A DNA stretch of 64,000 nt from NCBI GenBank assembly GCA_017561155.1, contig JAFZDP010000039.1:1-64000 (forward strand), read 5' to 3'. The DNA comes from Bacteroidales bacterium. Lineage in GTDB: Bacteria > Bacteroidota > Bacteroidia > Bacteroidales > P3. This document shows positions 17,819-26,066 of the stretch, one piece after another; positions within the stretch are counted from its first letter, which is position 1, and each line of letters starts with the position of its first letter. The translations under genes were made by a program, and so were the position numbers. Below the pieces are notes generated by a model. That model worked only from the letters and a program-made list of their open reading frames with translations. It was not told the origin of the DNA and did no database searches.

Positions 17819-17858
17819 TTATCCCATATATATTATTGCTGTAACATATATGGGATAA
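17819..17858. repeat. Hairpin repeat, copy 3; probable terminator
   Basis: A 13-bp stem (TTATCCCATATAT with ATATATGGGATAA) around a 14-base loop that resembles the loop of copy 2. It lies 28 bases after the stop of the downstream-reading BspA-like gene, and on the minus strand is followed by TTTTG. Confidence 0.75.
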
Positions 17859-17886
17859 AAGGTGAAATTTTATTGGATTATAATAC

Positions 17887-19689
17887 CTATTCCTTTATTA
17901 TCTTGTGTACTGTAGCTTTGCCGTCGTATGAAAGTTTTAAGCAATATACACCTTTTGGTAATGTGCCAATATTTATTTCACTTACGTTGCAGAATTGCAT
18001 AACCATTTTACCCATCATATCCATTACTTCGATTTTTTCTACCATTTTATCAAATGACAGCTTACCACTTGTTGGATTAGGATAAAATGAAAAATCAATA
18101 TTTTCAATATTGTTTATACCTACACTATCATTTATGTCTCCGCCATCATCTATGCTATCACACATTTCTTCTATATTAGTAAAATATGAATTCCAATCTG
18201 AAGACATATAAGAATTCAAACTACCACATGGCACTTTGAGATTGCCTGTAATAGAAAAAATATACTCCCCAAGAGTAGGTGGCATAACTGCCAACGAAAT
18301 AGTATTATTCAAATTGTTGCAATCATAAAATGCTCCTTCCCCAATAGAAGTAACATTACTACCAATAGTAATACTCCTTAAACTTTCACATTCGTAAAAT
18401 GCATAATTCCCGATAGAAGTAACATTGTCAGGAAAAATTACAGAATCGAAACGAGTACAAGTTGCAAATGCTGCTTCTCCTATGTGTGTAATACTATTGG
18501 GTAAAGTAATAGAGTTTAAATTGCTACAATCCTTGAATGCATATTCTTCTATAGTTGTAACACTGTTACCTATAGTAATCGATGTCAATGAATCTAAATC
18601 GTATGCAATATATGCAGGTATCTTTTCTACACTATCTCCAATATTTATTGAAGATATAGGACAATTGTAGAAAGGAAGATCTGAATAATAATTTATTTCG
18701 TAATTTCCACTACAATTTATTGCATTGAAATTTAAGGTTCTCAAATTATTACAATCAGAGAATATAGATTTTTCAATAGTTGTAACGCTATAGGGAATAG
18801 TAATTGATGTTAAACTTCTACAACCACTAAATGCATTATTATTTATAGATGTAACATTATTGGGAATAGTAATTGATGCTAAATTACTACAACCGCTAAA
18901 CGCATACTCATCTATAGTGTGAACATTATTTCCAATACTGACAGATATTACAGAATCTAATTCGTATGCAAAGTATGCAGGTATTTTTTCTACGCTATTA
19001 CCAATAATTATTGTAGAAATATTTGTTTCACTAAAGGGAAGATACACACCCGATGAATATTCGGTAGAAAAATTAGTACAATTGTTTGCGTTAAAGTATA
19101 GTGTTCTTAGATTTGTACTGGAGAATGCATAACTTCCAATAAAATTTACATTAGCAGGAATAGTGATAGATGTTAAATTACAGCCTCTAAATGCATGATT
19201 ACCAATAAATGTAACATTATTTGGAATACTAATTGAAGCTAAACTGTTACAATTTGAAAACATGTATGAGTTTATACTATCAACATTATTAGAAATTGTT
19301 ACAGAAGTCAAACTACTGCAATTTTCAAATGCATTGTTTCCGATAGATGTAACACTGTTAGGAATATTTATCGATGTTAAGCCAGAACAATACCAAAATG
19401 CAAATTCTTCTATTGTAGTAATACTATTAGGAATAGTTATTGAGTCTAAATTGCTACAATTCCAAAAAGAATAATCTCCGATGGTTGTAACATTGTATGT
19501 AGTACCATTTTTTGTAACAGAAGAAGGTATAGATACAGAAGTTAAGTTTGTTGTACGATTATAGCGAGTTATTTTTACTGTATTTGAACTAATAGTTTCA
19601 AAATCAAAGTTTCCTATTGTAAAACTTGTTTGTGCTACTAATATATTAGCACATAAGATTGACAAAATTAATAATGTTATTCTTTTCAT
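17887..19689 (-). CDS. BspA-like leucine-rich-repeat surface protein with T9SS tail
   Basis: A 600-residue exported protein: signal peptide (cut after ILVAQ), then about a dozen LRR_5 (BspA / Treponema pallidum type) repeats with the pattern SITIPNSVTSIGxxAFxxCxxL, and a C-terminal type IX secretion sorting domain of about 75 residues (FSFYPNPTSGKLSF...LPKGVYCLKLSYDGKATVHKIIKE). It is predicted to cross the outer membrane through the T9SS and stay on the surface or be released. Such proteins often bind host or matrix proteins; the ligand here is unknown. It is a paralogue of the next gene, 64 bases upstream. Confidence 0.88.
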   Translation of the reverse strand: MKRITLLILSILCANILVAQTSFTIGNFDFETISSNTVKITRYNRTTNLTSVSIPSSVTKNGTTYNVTTIGDYSFWNCSNLDSITIPNSITTIEEFAFWYCSGLTSINIPNSVTSIGNNAFENCSSLTSVTISNNVDSINSYMFSNCNSLASISIPNNVTFIGNHAFRGCNLTSITIPANVNFIGSYAFSSTNLRTLYFNANNCTNFSTEYSSGVYLPFSETNISTIIIGNSVEKIPAYFAYELDSVISVSIGNNVHTIDEYAFSGCSNLASITIPNNVTSINNNAFSGCRSLTSITIPYSVTTIEKSIFSDCNNLRTLNFNAINCSGNYEINYYSDLPFYNCPISSINIGDSVEKIPAYIAYDLDSLTSITIGNSVTTIEEYAFKDCSNLNSITLPNSITHIGEAAFATCTRFDSVIFPDNVTSIGNYAFYECESLRSITIGSNVTSIGEGAFYDCNNLNNTISLAVMPPTLGEYIFSITGNLKVPCGSLNSYMSSDWNSYFTNIEEMCDSIDDGGDINDSVGINNIENIDFSFYPNPTSGKLSFDKMVEKIEVMDMMGKMVMQFCNVSEINIGTLPKGVYCLKLSYDGKATVHKIIKE

Positions 19690-19753
19690 TTTTATTTTCC
19701 GCTCCTTTATCGGTTTGTTTAATTTATTAATAATATCTATTCTAAAATCTTCT

Positions 19754-22700
19754 TTATTCCTTTATTATTTTGTGTACTGTAGTTTTGTCGTTGTATGAAA
19801 GTTTTAAACAATATACACCTTTTGGTAATGAGGCAATATTTATTTCACTTACGTTGTAGAATTCCATGATCATTTTGCCCATCATATCCATTACTTCTAT
19901 TTTTTCTACTTCCATGCTAAAATTAAGGATACCTTTTGTTGGGTTTGGATAGATTGTAAGATTATCTAATACATCTATGTTTTCTATTCCCACAGCTTCT
20001 TCAAAGGTAGCAATATATGTAGCTTCTTCTGTTACTGTAATAGTACGAGGATTATCGGTGTTGCCATCGTTCCAGCTTACAAAGCGATAGCCTTGGTTAG
20101 GTGTAGCCGTTATTGTAACTTGTGAGCCCAAAGCGTATTCTCCGCCACCCGATACTGTACCCATATTTTCGTTTGCCGAAGTAACGGTTATAGTTATATT
20201 GTCGCATCCATCTTCTATTATTGTTGAGAAAATTGTACCCCAAGCACTGTTTCTGTAATTGGACAAACTGCCACAAGGAATATATAACCACTTCGTGCAA
20301 TAGTCATAGCCGGAGAAAATACTACCTTCTAAATTGGGTGGATTAATTGCTTTTGAAATAACGCTGAATCGATGATCATATATATTATAATATGCAGAAA
20401 AAGCCCCGTTTCCAATAGTAGTAACATTTTTACCAATAGTAATAATGGTAATATTACGAAGCCAGTATGCAAAGTATGCAGGTATACGTTGCACACTATC
20501 TCCTATATTTATTCTATTAATAGGACATCCGCTAAAAGGATCTTGATCTTCATACCAAAAAGAATCGCCAGAATTAATCGCATTAAAGTTTAAGGTAGTT
20601 AAACTGGTACAATTTTTAAAAGCAGAATTTCCAATAGAAGTAACACTATTACCAATGCTAACGGAAGTTATACTACTACAATTATAAAAAGCATACCCTC
20701 CAATAGAAATAACATTGTTTGGAATGATAATCTCTGATAAATTTGATTCAGTACTTCGATTGTATGCAAAATATGCCGGTATGTATCGTACGCTATCTCC
20801 TATATTTATTGATGTAATATCACTAATCTTAAAAGGTTCGGACTCCATAATAGGGCTAGGAAAATCGTTGCAATTAATAGCATTAAAATTTAGAGTCAAA
20901 TTTCCTGAATACTTATTAGTCCAAAAAGCATACCTTTCAATAGAAGTAACATTATTACCAATAGTAATAGATGTTACACCTCGACATTCTTCGAAAGCAG
21001 AATTTCCAATAGAAGTAACACTATTTGGAATGATAATGGAGTCTAAGCCACCACAACTATAAAAAGCAGAATTTCCAATAGAAGAAACATTATTACCAAT
21101 AGTAAGATTTACTAAATAATTAAAGTCGTATGCAAAACTTGCAGGTATGTATTGCACACTATCGCCTATATTTATTGTAGAAATACGGCAATCTATAAAA
21201 GGATGATTTGAATGACTTGAAAAGCTAAAATCACAATTAATTGCATTAAAGTTTAAGGTAGTTAAACTGCTACAAGCACCAAAAGCCTCTTCTCTAATAG
21301 AAGTAATACTATTAGGAATAGTAACGGAGGTTAAACCAGTACAATAATTAAAAGCATACCTTCCAATAGAAGTAACCGAATTACCGATGGTTACAGAAGT
21401 TAAAGAACCATTGTAAGATGCAAAAAAATCAGGTATGTGTTGTACACTATCGCCTATATTTATTGTAGATATAGGCGATAGTGCAAAAGGACAATAACCA
21501 TAATAACCAGCAATGAAATCACTACAATTAATTGCGTTAAAGTTTAAGGTAGTTAAACCTCTACAATTATAGAAAGCATTCTCTCCAATAGAAGTAACAT
21601 TATTACCAATAGTTATAGAGGTAAAACTACTCCAATCTCTAAAAGCATCATCTCCAATAGAGGTAACACTATTAGGAATAGTAACTGAGGTACTAGTGCC
21701 TATATATGCTTTCAATACAGTCTTTGTGCTATCGGCATAAACAAAATCACCTTCTATATAACCGTTAACCGACAGTGCACCCCATGGACTACCTGTGTCT
21801 GTACCATTGTAAATAATGTGTTTTACTAAACCGAAAGCAGAACGTCCAATAGAAGTAACACTATTAGGAATAGTAACGGTGGTTAAACCGGTACAACCCT
21901 CAAAAGCACACATTCCAATAGAAGTAACACTATTAGGGATAGTAACGGTGGTTAAACCGGTACAACCCTCAAAAGCAGAACGTCCAATAGAAGTAACACT
22001 ATTAGGAATAGTAACGGAGGTACTAGTGCCTATATATGCTTTCAATACAGTCTTTGTGCTATCGGCATAAACAAAATTATCTTCTACATAACCGTTAACC
22101 GACAGTGCACCCCATGGACTACCTGTGGCTGTACCATTGTAAATAATGTATTTTACTAAACCAAAAGCATTAAATCCAATAGAGGTAACACTATTAGGAA
22201 TAGTAACGGTGGTTAAACCGGTACAACCATTAAAAGCATCACCTCCAATATAGGTAACACTATTAGGAATAGTTATTGCTGATAAAGAAGTTTTATAATG
22301 TGCAAAATATGCAGGTATGTGTTGCACACTATCTCCTATATTTATTGTAGAAATAGGACAATCATCAAATGGATTGCTTGAATAGCTAAAAGCACTGCAA
22401 TTAATTGCATTAAAGTTTAAGGTAGTTAAACCGGTACAACCCTTAAAAGCATCATATCCAATAGAAGTAACACTATTAGGAATAGTTACAGAGGTTAAAC
22501 CGGTACAACCCTCAAAAGCAGAATAGCTAACCTCTGTAACACTATTAGGAATAGTTACAGAGGTTAAACCAGTGCAACCAATAAAAGCATATTCTTCAAT
22601 ACCTGTAACCGAATAGGTAAATCCATTATGGGTAACAGACGATGGAATTACCAAATCTCCTGTAGGTTTTTGGTATGGACCATACGTATAATGAGCATCC

Positions 22701-22849
22701 CAGGTGGGACATACAACAACGCATTCATCTTGAAGTCTATCAAAATAAATGAGTTGTCCCGAAGGTACTACTTCACCAAAATCGAATGCCCATACAGTTG
22801 ACAGCATTGTACTAACTGTAAGTGCTAAAGATAATAAAAGTTTTTTCAT
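19754..22849 (-). CDS. Large BspA-like LRR surface protein with InlB-type repeat and T9SS tail
   Basis: A 1031-residue exported protein: signal peptide (cut near STVWA), many LRR_5 repeats (about 75-880) of the form SVTIPNSVTSIGxxAFxGCTGL, one divergent InlB B-repeat (about 890-955; GTVSGGGEYALGSQVTITATPNQGY...), and a T9SS sorting tail whose last 60 residues nearly match the neighbouring paralogue. The LRR region holds a 110-residue duplication (NGTATGSPWGALSVNGY... twice) seen also in DNA. It probably works outside the cell in adhesion. The two genes may be co-transcribed. Confidence 0.88.
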   Translation of the reverse strand: MKKLLLSLALTVSTMLSTVWAFDFGEVVPSGQLIYFDRLQDECVVVCPTWDAHYTYGPYQKPTGDLVIPSSVTHNGFTYSVTGIEEYAFIGCTGLTSVTIPNSVTEVSYSAFEGCTGLTSVTIPNSVTSIGYDAFKGCTGLTTLNFNAINCSAFSYSSNPFDDCPISTINIGDSVQHIPAYFAHYKTSLSAITIPNSVTYIGGDAFNGCTGLTTVTIPNSVTSIGFNAFGLVKYIIYNGTATGSPWGALSVNGYVEDNFVYADSTKTVLKAYIGTSTSVTIPNSVTSIGRSAFEGCTGLTTVTIPNSVTSIGMCAFEGCTGLTTVTIPNSVTSIGRSAFGLVKHIIYNGTDTGSPWGALSVNGYIEGDFVYADSTKTVLKAYIGTSTSVTIPNSVTSIGDDAFRDWSSFTSITIGNNVTSIGENAFYNCRGLTTLNFNAINCSDFIAGYYGYCPFALSPISTINIGDSVQHIPDFFASYNGSLTSVTIGNSVTSIGRYAFNYCTGLTSVTIPNSITSIREEAFGACSSLTTLNFNAINCDFSFSSHSNHPFIDCRISTINIGDSVQYIPASFAYDFNYLVNLTIGNNVSSIGNSAFYSCGGLDSIIIPNSVTSIGNSAFEECRGVTSITIGNNVTSIERYAFWTNKYSGNLTLNFNAINCNDFPSPIMESEPFKISDITSINIGDSVRYIPAYFAYNRSTESNLSEIIIPNNVISIGGYAFYNCSSITSVSIGNSVTSIGNSAFKNCTSLTTLNFNAINSGDSFWYEDQDPFSGCPINRINIGDSVQRIPAYFAYWLRNITIITIGKNVTTIGNGAFSAYYNIYDHRFSVISKAINPPNLEGSIFSGYDYCTKWLYIPCGSLSNYRNSAWGTIFSTIIEDGCDNITITVTSANENMGTVSGGGEYALGSQVTITATPNQGYRFVSWNDGNTDNPRTITVTEEATYIATFEEAVGIENIDVLDNLTIYPNPTKGILNFSMEVEKIEVMDMMGKMIMEFYNVSEINIASLPKGVYCLKLSYNDKTTVHKIIKE
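21691..22170. repeat. 330-bp-spaced long direct repeat inside the BspA-like gene
   Basis: 21691-21840 and 22021-22170 are about 150-base near-identical copies, 330 bases apart (110 codons, in frame). Smaller LRR-encoding units between them are also near-identical, so recombination could add or remove whole repeat blocks without breaking the frame. Confidence 0.85.
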
Positions 22850-22897
22850 ATATTTATTATTTTAAATTCAATTATATATTAAGTTGTTTAATGTACA

Positions 22898-22930
22898 ACA
22901 AGAGTTGAAGATTATTTCTTCAACTCTTGT
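22898..22930 (-). terminator. Hairpin terminator after the two small genes
   Basis: A perfect 14-bp stem (ACAAGAGTTGAAGA with TCTTCAACTCTTGT) has a 5-base loop. It lies 10 bases after the 106-residue gene and separates it from the BspA-like gene. No strong T-run follows on the minus strand. Confidence 0.65.
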
Positions 22931-22939
22931 TTGATTTGA

Positions 22940-23260
22940 CTAATTTATTATTTCTATTCTTTGTATTCTATCTCTGTTTTCTTTATCGTCAGAGTTAGTT
23001 GCTCGGTAAAAGCATACAAAATCTCCGGAAGAAAAATTCTTTCCAGATTCATTTTTAGCATCGCAACATGCTTGCTTAATTTTTTTTACAGTTTCAGAAG
23101 GTATCACTCCTGCACATTTTATTCCATAGCAAGACTGATCTAATTCTTCACCTTTCAAATCTGTAAGAATTATATTTCTAAGAGTATCTCTTAAACCATT
23201 ATCTTGTATTGTATATACAATTATTCCCGAGAAAAATTTTCTATTATTTTTTGTTTCCAT
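22940..23260 (-). CDS. Unrecognised 106-residue protein
   Basis: A soluble protein without a signal peptide, rich in charged residues, with four cysteines (SCYGIKCAG and QACCDAK). I recognise no family. It begins three bases after the stop of the 72-residue gene and is followed by a hairpin, so the two small genes form a unit transcribed from leader B. Possible roles include a small regulator or one half of a toxin-antitoxin-like pair, but nothing in the sequence decides this. Confidence 0.6.
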   Translation of the reverse strand: METKNNRKFFSGIIVYTIQDNGLRDTLRNIILTDLKGEELDQSCYGIKCAGVIPSETVKKIKQACCDAKNESGKNFSSGDFVCFYRATNSDDKENRDRIQRIEIIN

Positions 23261-23263
23261 AAA

Positions 23264-23482
23264 TTATTTACTTTTAGATTCTTCGATTAATTTTTCAAAT
23301 TCTTCCCATGTGTTTACATAACCATTTATCATAGGTTTGTTGAAATCCAAGTTTATTGGTATCCAAGAAAGATCATGCATAATAGCAATATTTCCTTTTT
23401 TATAAATGATTTTGTCATTCATTGTTCCTTTTACAAATCCGTTTTTAAGTAAAAGTTCAACTGTAATTGGTGTTTGTCCCAT
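23264..23482 (-). CDS. Unrecognised 72-residue protein
   Basis: A small soluble protein beginning MGQTPITVELLLKNGF and ending in a charged helix (TWEEFEKLIEESKSK). The ITxELLxKNGF opening is reminiscent of small hypothetical proteins common in Bacteroidota genomes and prophages. I chose the ATG at 23482 because it directly follows the conserved pre-start block; an in-frame ATG at 23584 inside the leader would give 106 residues. It is co-transcribed with the 106-residue gene that starts three bases after its stop. Confidence 0.6.
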   Translation of the reverse strand: MGQTPITVELLLKNGFVKGTMNDKIIYKKGNIAIMHDLSWIPINLDFNKPMINGYVNTWEEFEKLIEESKSK

Positions 23483-23818
23483 AATCTTCTCCCTTAATAC
23501 GTGTCGGGCACAACTTTTATTGTAAAAAACTATCCACGGCTCGATGGGGAAAACTAAAAACGGGTAAAAAGAAAGTGAAGCCATCCATCTCCACTATATT
23601 CCAAACGTTGGACTTCGACTTCCATATAAAGTGAATATAAGTTTAGTGAATTGCTTCACTAGGTCGGTATCGTATGTATATTTACGAATACAACCAATGA
23701 AGCATCCTTTCGCTTTATATTCCTACTTTATAACTTTGTAAGTTGTCGAAGCTCACGTTTGAGGAATCCAGCAAAAATGCCTTTCTAATACAAAACCTCT
23801 CACTTGGTTTTGCGGGTG
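23483..23818 (-). promoter_or_regulatory. Conserved 5' leader, copy B
   Basis: A long leader of the two small genes that shares blocks with leader A at 15448-15662: a 5' hairpin (CAAAACC ... GGTTTTG, 23812-23791), GGATGGCTTCACTTTCTTTTT with an ATG at 23584, and CCCGACACGTATTAAGGG before the start. About 120 bases of extra sequence sit between the hairpin and the ATG block compared with copy A. Confidence 0.6.
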
Positions 23819-23849
23819 CAAAATTACGACTTATTTTTTAATTGGCAAA
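23819..23849 (-). promoter_or_regulatory. Promoter of leader B
   Basis: On the minus strand TTTG (23849-23846) and TAATTTTG (23826-23819) are exactly 19 bases apart, as in leader A. Confidence 0.85.
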
Positions 23850-23958
23850 GGTTTTTAACTTTATATTTCCGGCAAGAATGTAATGCGTTTTAAATTAGCA
23901 GTTTAATTATATGCGATAAAGATACGGAAAGGATATGGGGAATAAAAAAATAAAACCA

Positions 23959-24027
23959 CCACACTTAGAGGTCGTAAGTATGGGAGTTTTGAGTCGTAAC
24001 TCCTATAGTTACGGTATCTAAGTGTGG
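23959..24027. repeat. Long multi-segment hairpin
   Basis: Three nested pairings: CCACACTTAGA with TCTAAGTGTGG, then CGTAA with TTACG, then GGAGTT with AACTCC. The whole 69-base stretch can fold into one bulged hairpin. GGGAGTTTTGAG occurs inside it and again immediately after it. It could be a small RNA, a REP-like element or the remnant of a mobile element. Confidence 0.6.
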
Positions 24028-24080
24028 GAGTTTTGAGGGCTAAACCGCATATTTACAAACAACTTTTCGATGCATAACAC

Positions 24081-24207
24081 GGCAGAAAACGCAACATTGC
24101 GATTAAGCGAGAGAACTGCAATGCCTGCTTTGGCTTTTACGAGCGATAGCAACGTCAACGAAGACAGTATTCCACAAATCACTTTAAAAGCAATTTTTAG
24201 AAATTGC
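24081..24207 (+). mobile_element. MITE-like element, rearranged copy 2
   Basis: Shares the central block (GCAACATTGCGATTAAGCG ... GAGCGATAGCAAC) with copies 1 and 3, but the right side is the opposite terminus (GCAATTTTTAGAAATTGC) in inverted orientation. That terminus sits in a palindrome (CTTTAAAAGCAATTT / AAATTGCTTTTAAAG). No clear target duplication is seen. It is probably a rearranged or deleted copy. Confidence 0.55.
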
Positions 24208-24242
24208 TTTTAAAGAATCCTACCAAGAAATATAAAATTTAT

Positions 24243-24273
24243 TTTGTCAATTCAGGTAAATATCGTATCTTTG
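24243..24273 (+). promoter_or_regulatory. Promoter of the AAA ATPase gene
   Basis: TTTG at 24243-24246 and TATCTTTG at 24266-24273 with exactly 19 bases between. The transcript would start with a hairpin-forming segment (TGCGAAAAA ... TTTTTCGCA, 24272-24303) whose TTTCGTTGCGA motif recurs downstream of the gene. Confidence 0.85.
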
Positions 24274-24321
24274 CGAAAAATTTCGTTGCGATTTTTTTCG
24301 CAAAGATAAATAGCTAATAAT

Positions 24322-25377
24322 ATGAATCCTTTTAAGTTTGGAACAATAGTTGATGGTATTTTTTTTACCGACAGAATATCCGAAACAGCCTTATTGGAGC
24401 AAAAATTGGATAGCGAAAATCATATAATACTTATTAGTCCACGACGATTTGGCAAAAGCAGTTTGGTACAAAAAGTAACATCTCAAACAGCACGGCATTG
24501 TATCAATTTAGATCTTCAATACGTTATGAGTATCGATGACTTTGCAGCACAACTATTAAAAGCTGTGTTCAAAATCTTTCCCATAGAAAAATTACGTCAT
24601 CTTATGAAACATTTTCGGGTAGTTCCCACAATATCAACCAATGCTATTACCGGTGTCGTAGAAATAAGTTTTCAGCCAACAAGCAATGCCACAATATTAT
24701 TGGAAGATGCTATGTCTCTGATTGACAAGATTACTAGTTCCACCAACAGACTTATTATTGTACTAGACGAATTTCAAGAGGTAATAAAGATTGGTAAAGG
24801 ATTTGATAAAATTCTACGCTCAATAATGCAAAAACAAAAAAACTTAAACTACATCTTATTGGGCAGTCAAGAATCGATGATGGAAGCCATTTTTGAAAAG
24901 AAGTCATCACCATTCTACCATTTTGGACAAATTATAAGACTGACAAAGATACCACATGTCGATTTTCTCAATTATATAACAAGCCGAATGCCCGAGGGGT
25001 TTGAGTTTGTAGCCAACGAAATATTAGATTTTACTTTATGTCATCCCTACTACACACAACAACTTTCGGCTCAAGTTTGGGACAACATAAAATACAGAGA
25101 TATAAAAGACAAAATAGTAGAGACATCAATAAAAATGTTGGTGGCAATGCATGATCTGGATTATGAACGATTATGGCAAAACCTAAATAGAACAGACCGA
25201 CTTACACTACGATTACTTGCAGAAGCGAAATTACCATTGCAAAACAGAAGCAAAGCAGTAAGCACAACGTACAGTTCGTTGCTAAGATTGATGAAATCAG
25301 GATATGTAGTAAAAGTGGAACAATACGAAATAGAAGATCCATTTTTCAAGAGATGGATTTTACAAAATATCAATTAG
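24322..25377 (+). CDS. AAA ATPase of the archaeal-ATPase (ATPase_2) type
   Basis: A 351-residue soluble P-loop ATPase. Walker A is PRRFGKSS (about residues 40-47), Walker B is LIIVLDEFQE (about 145), a sensor-1-like segment is YILLGSQES, and the C-terminal part has a winged-helix look (YSSLLRLMKSGYVVKVEQYEIEDPFFKRW). This ATPase_2 / STAND-like group is abundant, often isolated, and of unknown function in Bacteroidota and archaea. The gene is monocistronic with its own promoter and terminator, next to repeat elements, which suggests acquired DNA. Confidence 0.82.
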   Translation: MNPFKFGTIVDGIFFTDRISETALLEQKLDSENHIILISPRRFGKSSLVQKVTSQTARHCINLDLQYVMSIDDFAAQLLKAVFKIFPIEKLRHLMKHFRVVPTISTNAITGVVEISFQPTSNATILLEDAMSLIDKITSSTNRLIIVLDEFQEVIKIGKGFDKILRSIMQKQKNLNYILLGSQESMMEAIFEKKSSPFYHFGQIIRLTKIPHVDFLNYITSRMPEGFEFVANEILDFTLCHPYYTQQLSAQVWDNIKYRDIKDKIVETSIKMLVAMHDLDYERLWQNLNRTDRLTLRLLAEAKLPLQNRSKAVSTTYSSLLRLMKSGYVVKVEQYEIEDPFFKRWILQNIN

Positions 25378-25378
25378 T

Positions 25379-25413
25379 AATTTCGTTGCGAAAAAATTCG
25401 CAACGAAATTTTT
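25379..25413 (+). terminator. Palindromic terminator of the AAA ATPase gene
   Basis: A perfect 14-bp stem (AATTTCGTTGCGAA with TTCGCAACGAAATT) with loop AAAA, followed by TTT. It starts two bases after the stop codon and shares TTTCGTTGCGA with the 5' leader. Confidence 0.8.
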
Positions 25414-25565
25414 CGCAATAATAATATACTTATACTAAAGTTATTACACACAACACTGGCATTATTATACGATAAATTATATACACTTTATGGCTCCATA
25501 ATATGCATTTAATTATGAGCGAAAAACCATAGAATTTTGTTTCGAAGATATCAGCTATGATAAAA

Positions 25566-25609
25566 AAACAGACGGATATATACCTCTCGCAGTATATATC
25601 CGTCTGTTT
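25566..25609 (-). terminator. Terminator of the PAS-domain gene
   Basis: A perfect 18-bp stem (AAACAGACGGATATATAC, 25566-25583, with 25592-25609) and 8-base loop. On the minus strand it runs into a T-run. Confidence 0.92.
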
Positions 25610-25627
25610 AATGTATCTTATATAGGG

Positions 25628-25972
25628 TTATTTTGCGGGTTTACGCACATAATGTGCCATTTCCATAGGTATTTCCATAGATAGCTCTATTAATCCTTTA
25701 AATTCGCCATTTTCAAACCACGGAGTTTGATATATCAACTTCTTCACCCCATTCTTTTCGATGGTATATGCATTTGTGCGTGGATTGGCAAGCATATCTT
25801 GCAATTTAGTACGAGCAGGTTCGGGATGACAATTCATCAAACTTTTACCTATAAGTTCATACCCTCCCGAAGCCAAAAAGGTATTAGCACTTTTATCGTT
25901 CATATCCAATATATTGCCTTCGATGTCGCACACTGTAATAGCAAATCCGGCTTCTTTAAAAAATCTTTCCAT
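25628..25972 (-). CDS. Single-domain PAS protein
   Basis: A 114-residue soluble protein made of one PAS domain (AITVCDIEGNILDMNDKSANTFLASGG...LIGKSLMNCHPEPARTKLQDML). PAS domains bind small ligands, haem or flavin, and usually regulate a partner; there is no kinase or DNA-binding part here. The gene lies about 95 bases downstream of the phosphate butyryltransferase gene, and a weak hairpin between them argues for partial or no co-transcription. Confidence 0.8.
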   Translation of the reverse strand: MERFFKEAGFAITVCDIEGNILDMNDKSANTFLASGGYELIGKSLMNCHPEPARTKLQDMLANPRTNAYTIEKNGVKKLIYQTPWFENGEFKGLIELSMEIPMEMAHYVRKPAK

Positions 25973-26003
25973 AACAAAGAATATTGTTTTTATTACTAAA
26001 AAG

Positions 26004-26029
26004 AAAGGACTGATATTACTCAGCCCCTT
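26004..26029 (-). terminator. Possible terminator after the ptb-like gene
   Basis: AAAGGACTGA can pair with CTCAGCCCCTT-side sequence with a mismatch; the minus-strand continuation is CTTTTTAG. Moderate support only. Confidence 0.45.
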
Positions 26030-26066
26030 CCCTTATTAAATGTCTAATCAAAAATATGGTCTATTC

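Noticed and set aside
21691..22600. Possible CRISPR-like regular repeats
   Set aside because: They encode in-frame leucine-rich repeats of a BspA-like protein.
23264..23584. 106-codon version of the 72-residue gene starting at the leader ATG
   Set aside because: The ATG at 23482 follows the conserved pre-start block and matches the layout of leader A; kept as an alternative only.
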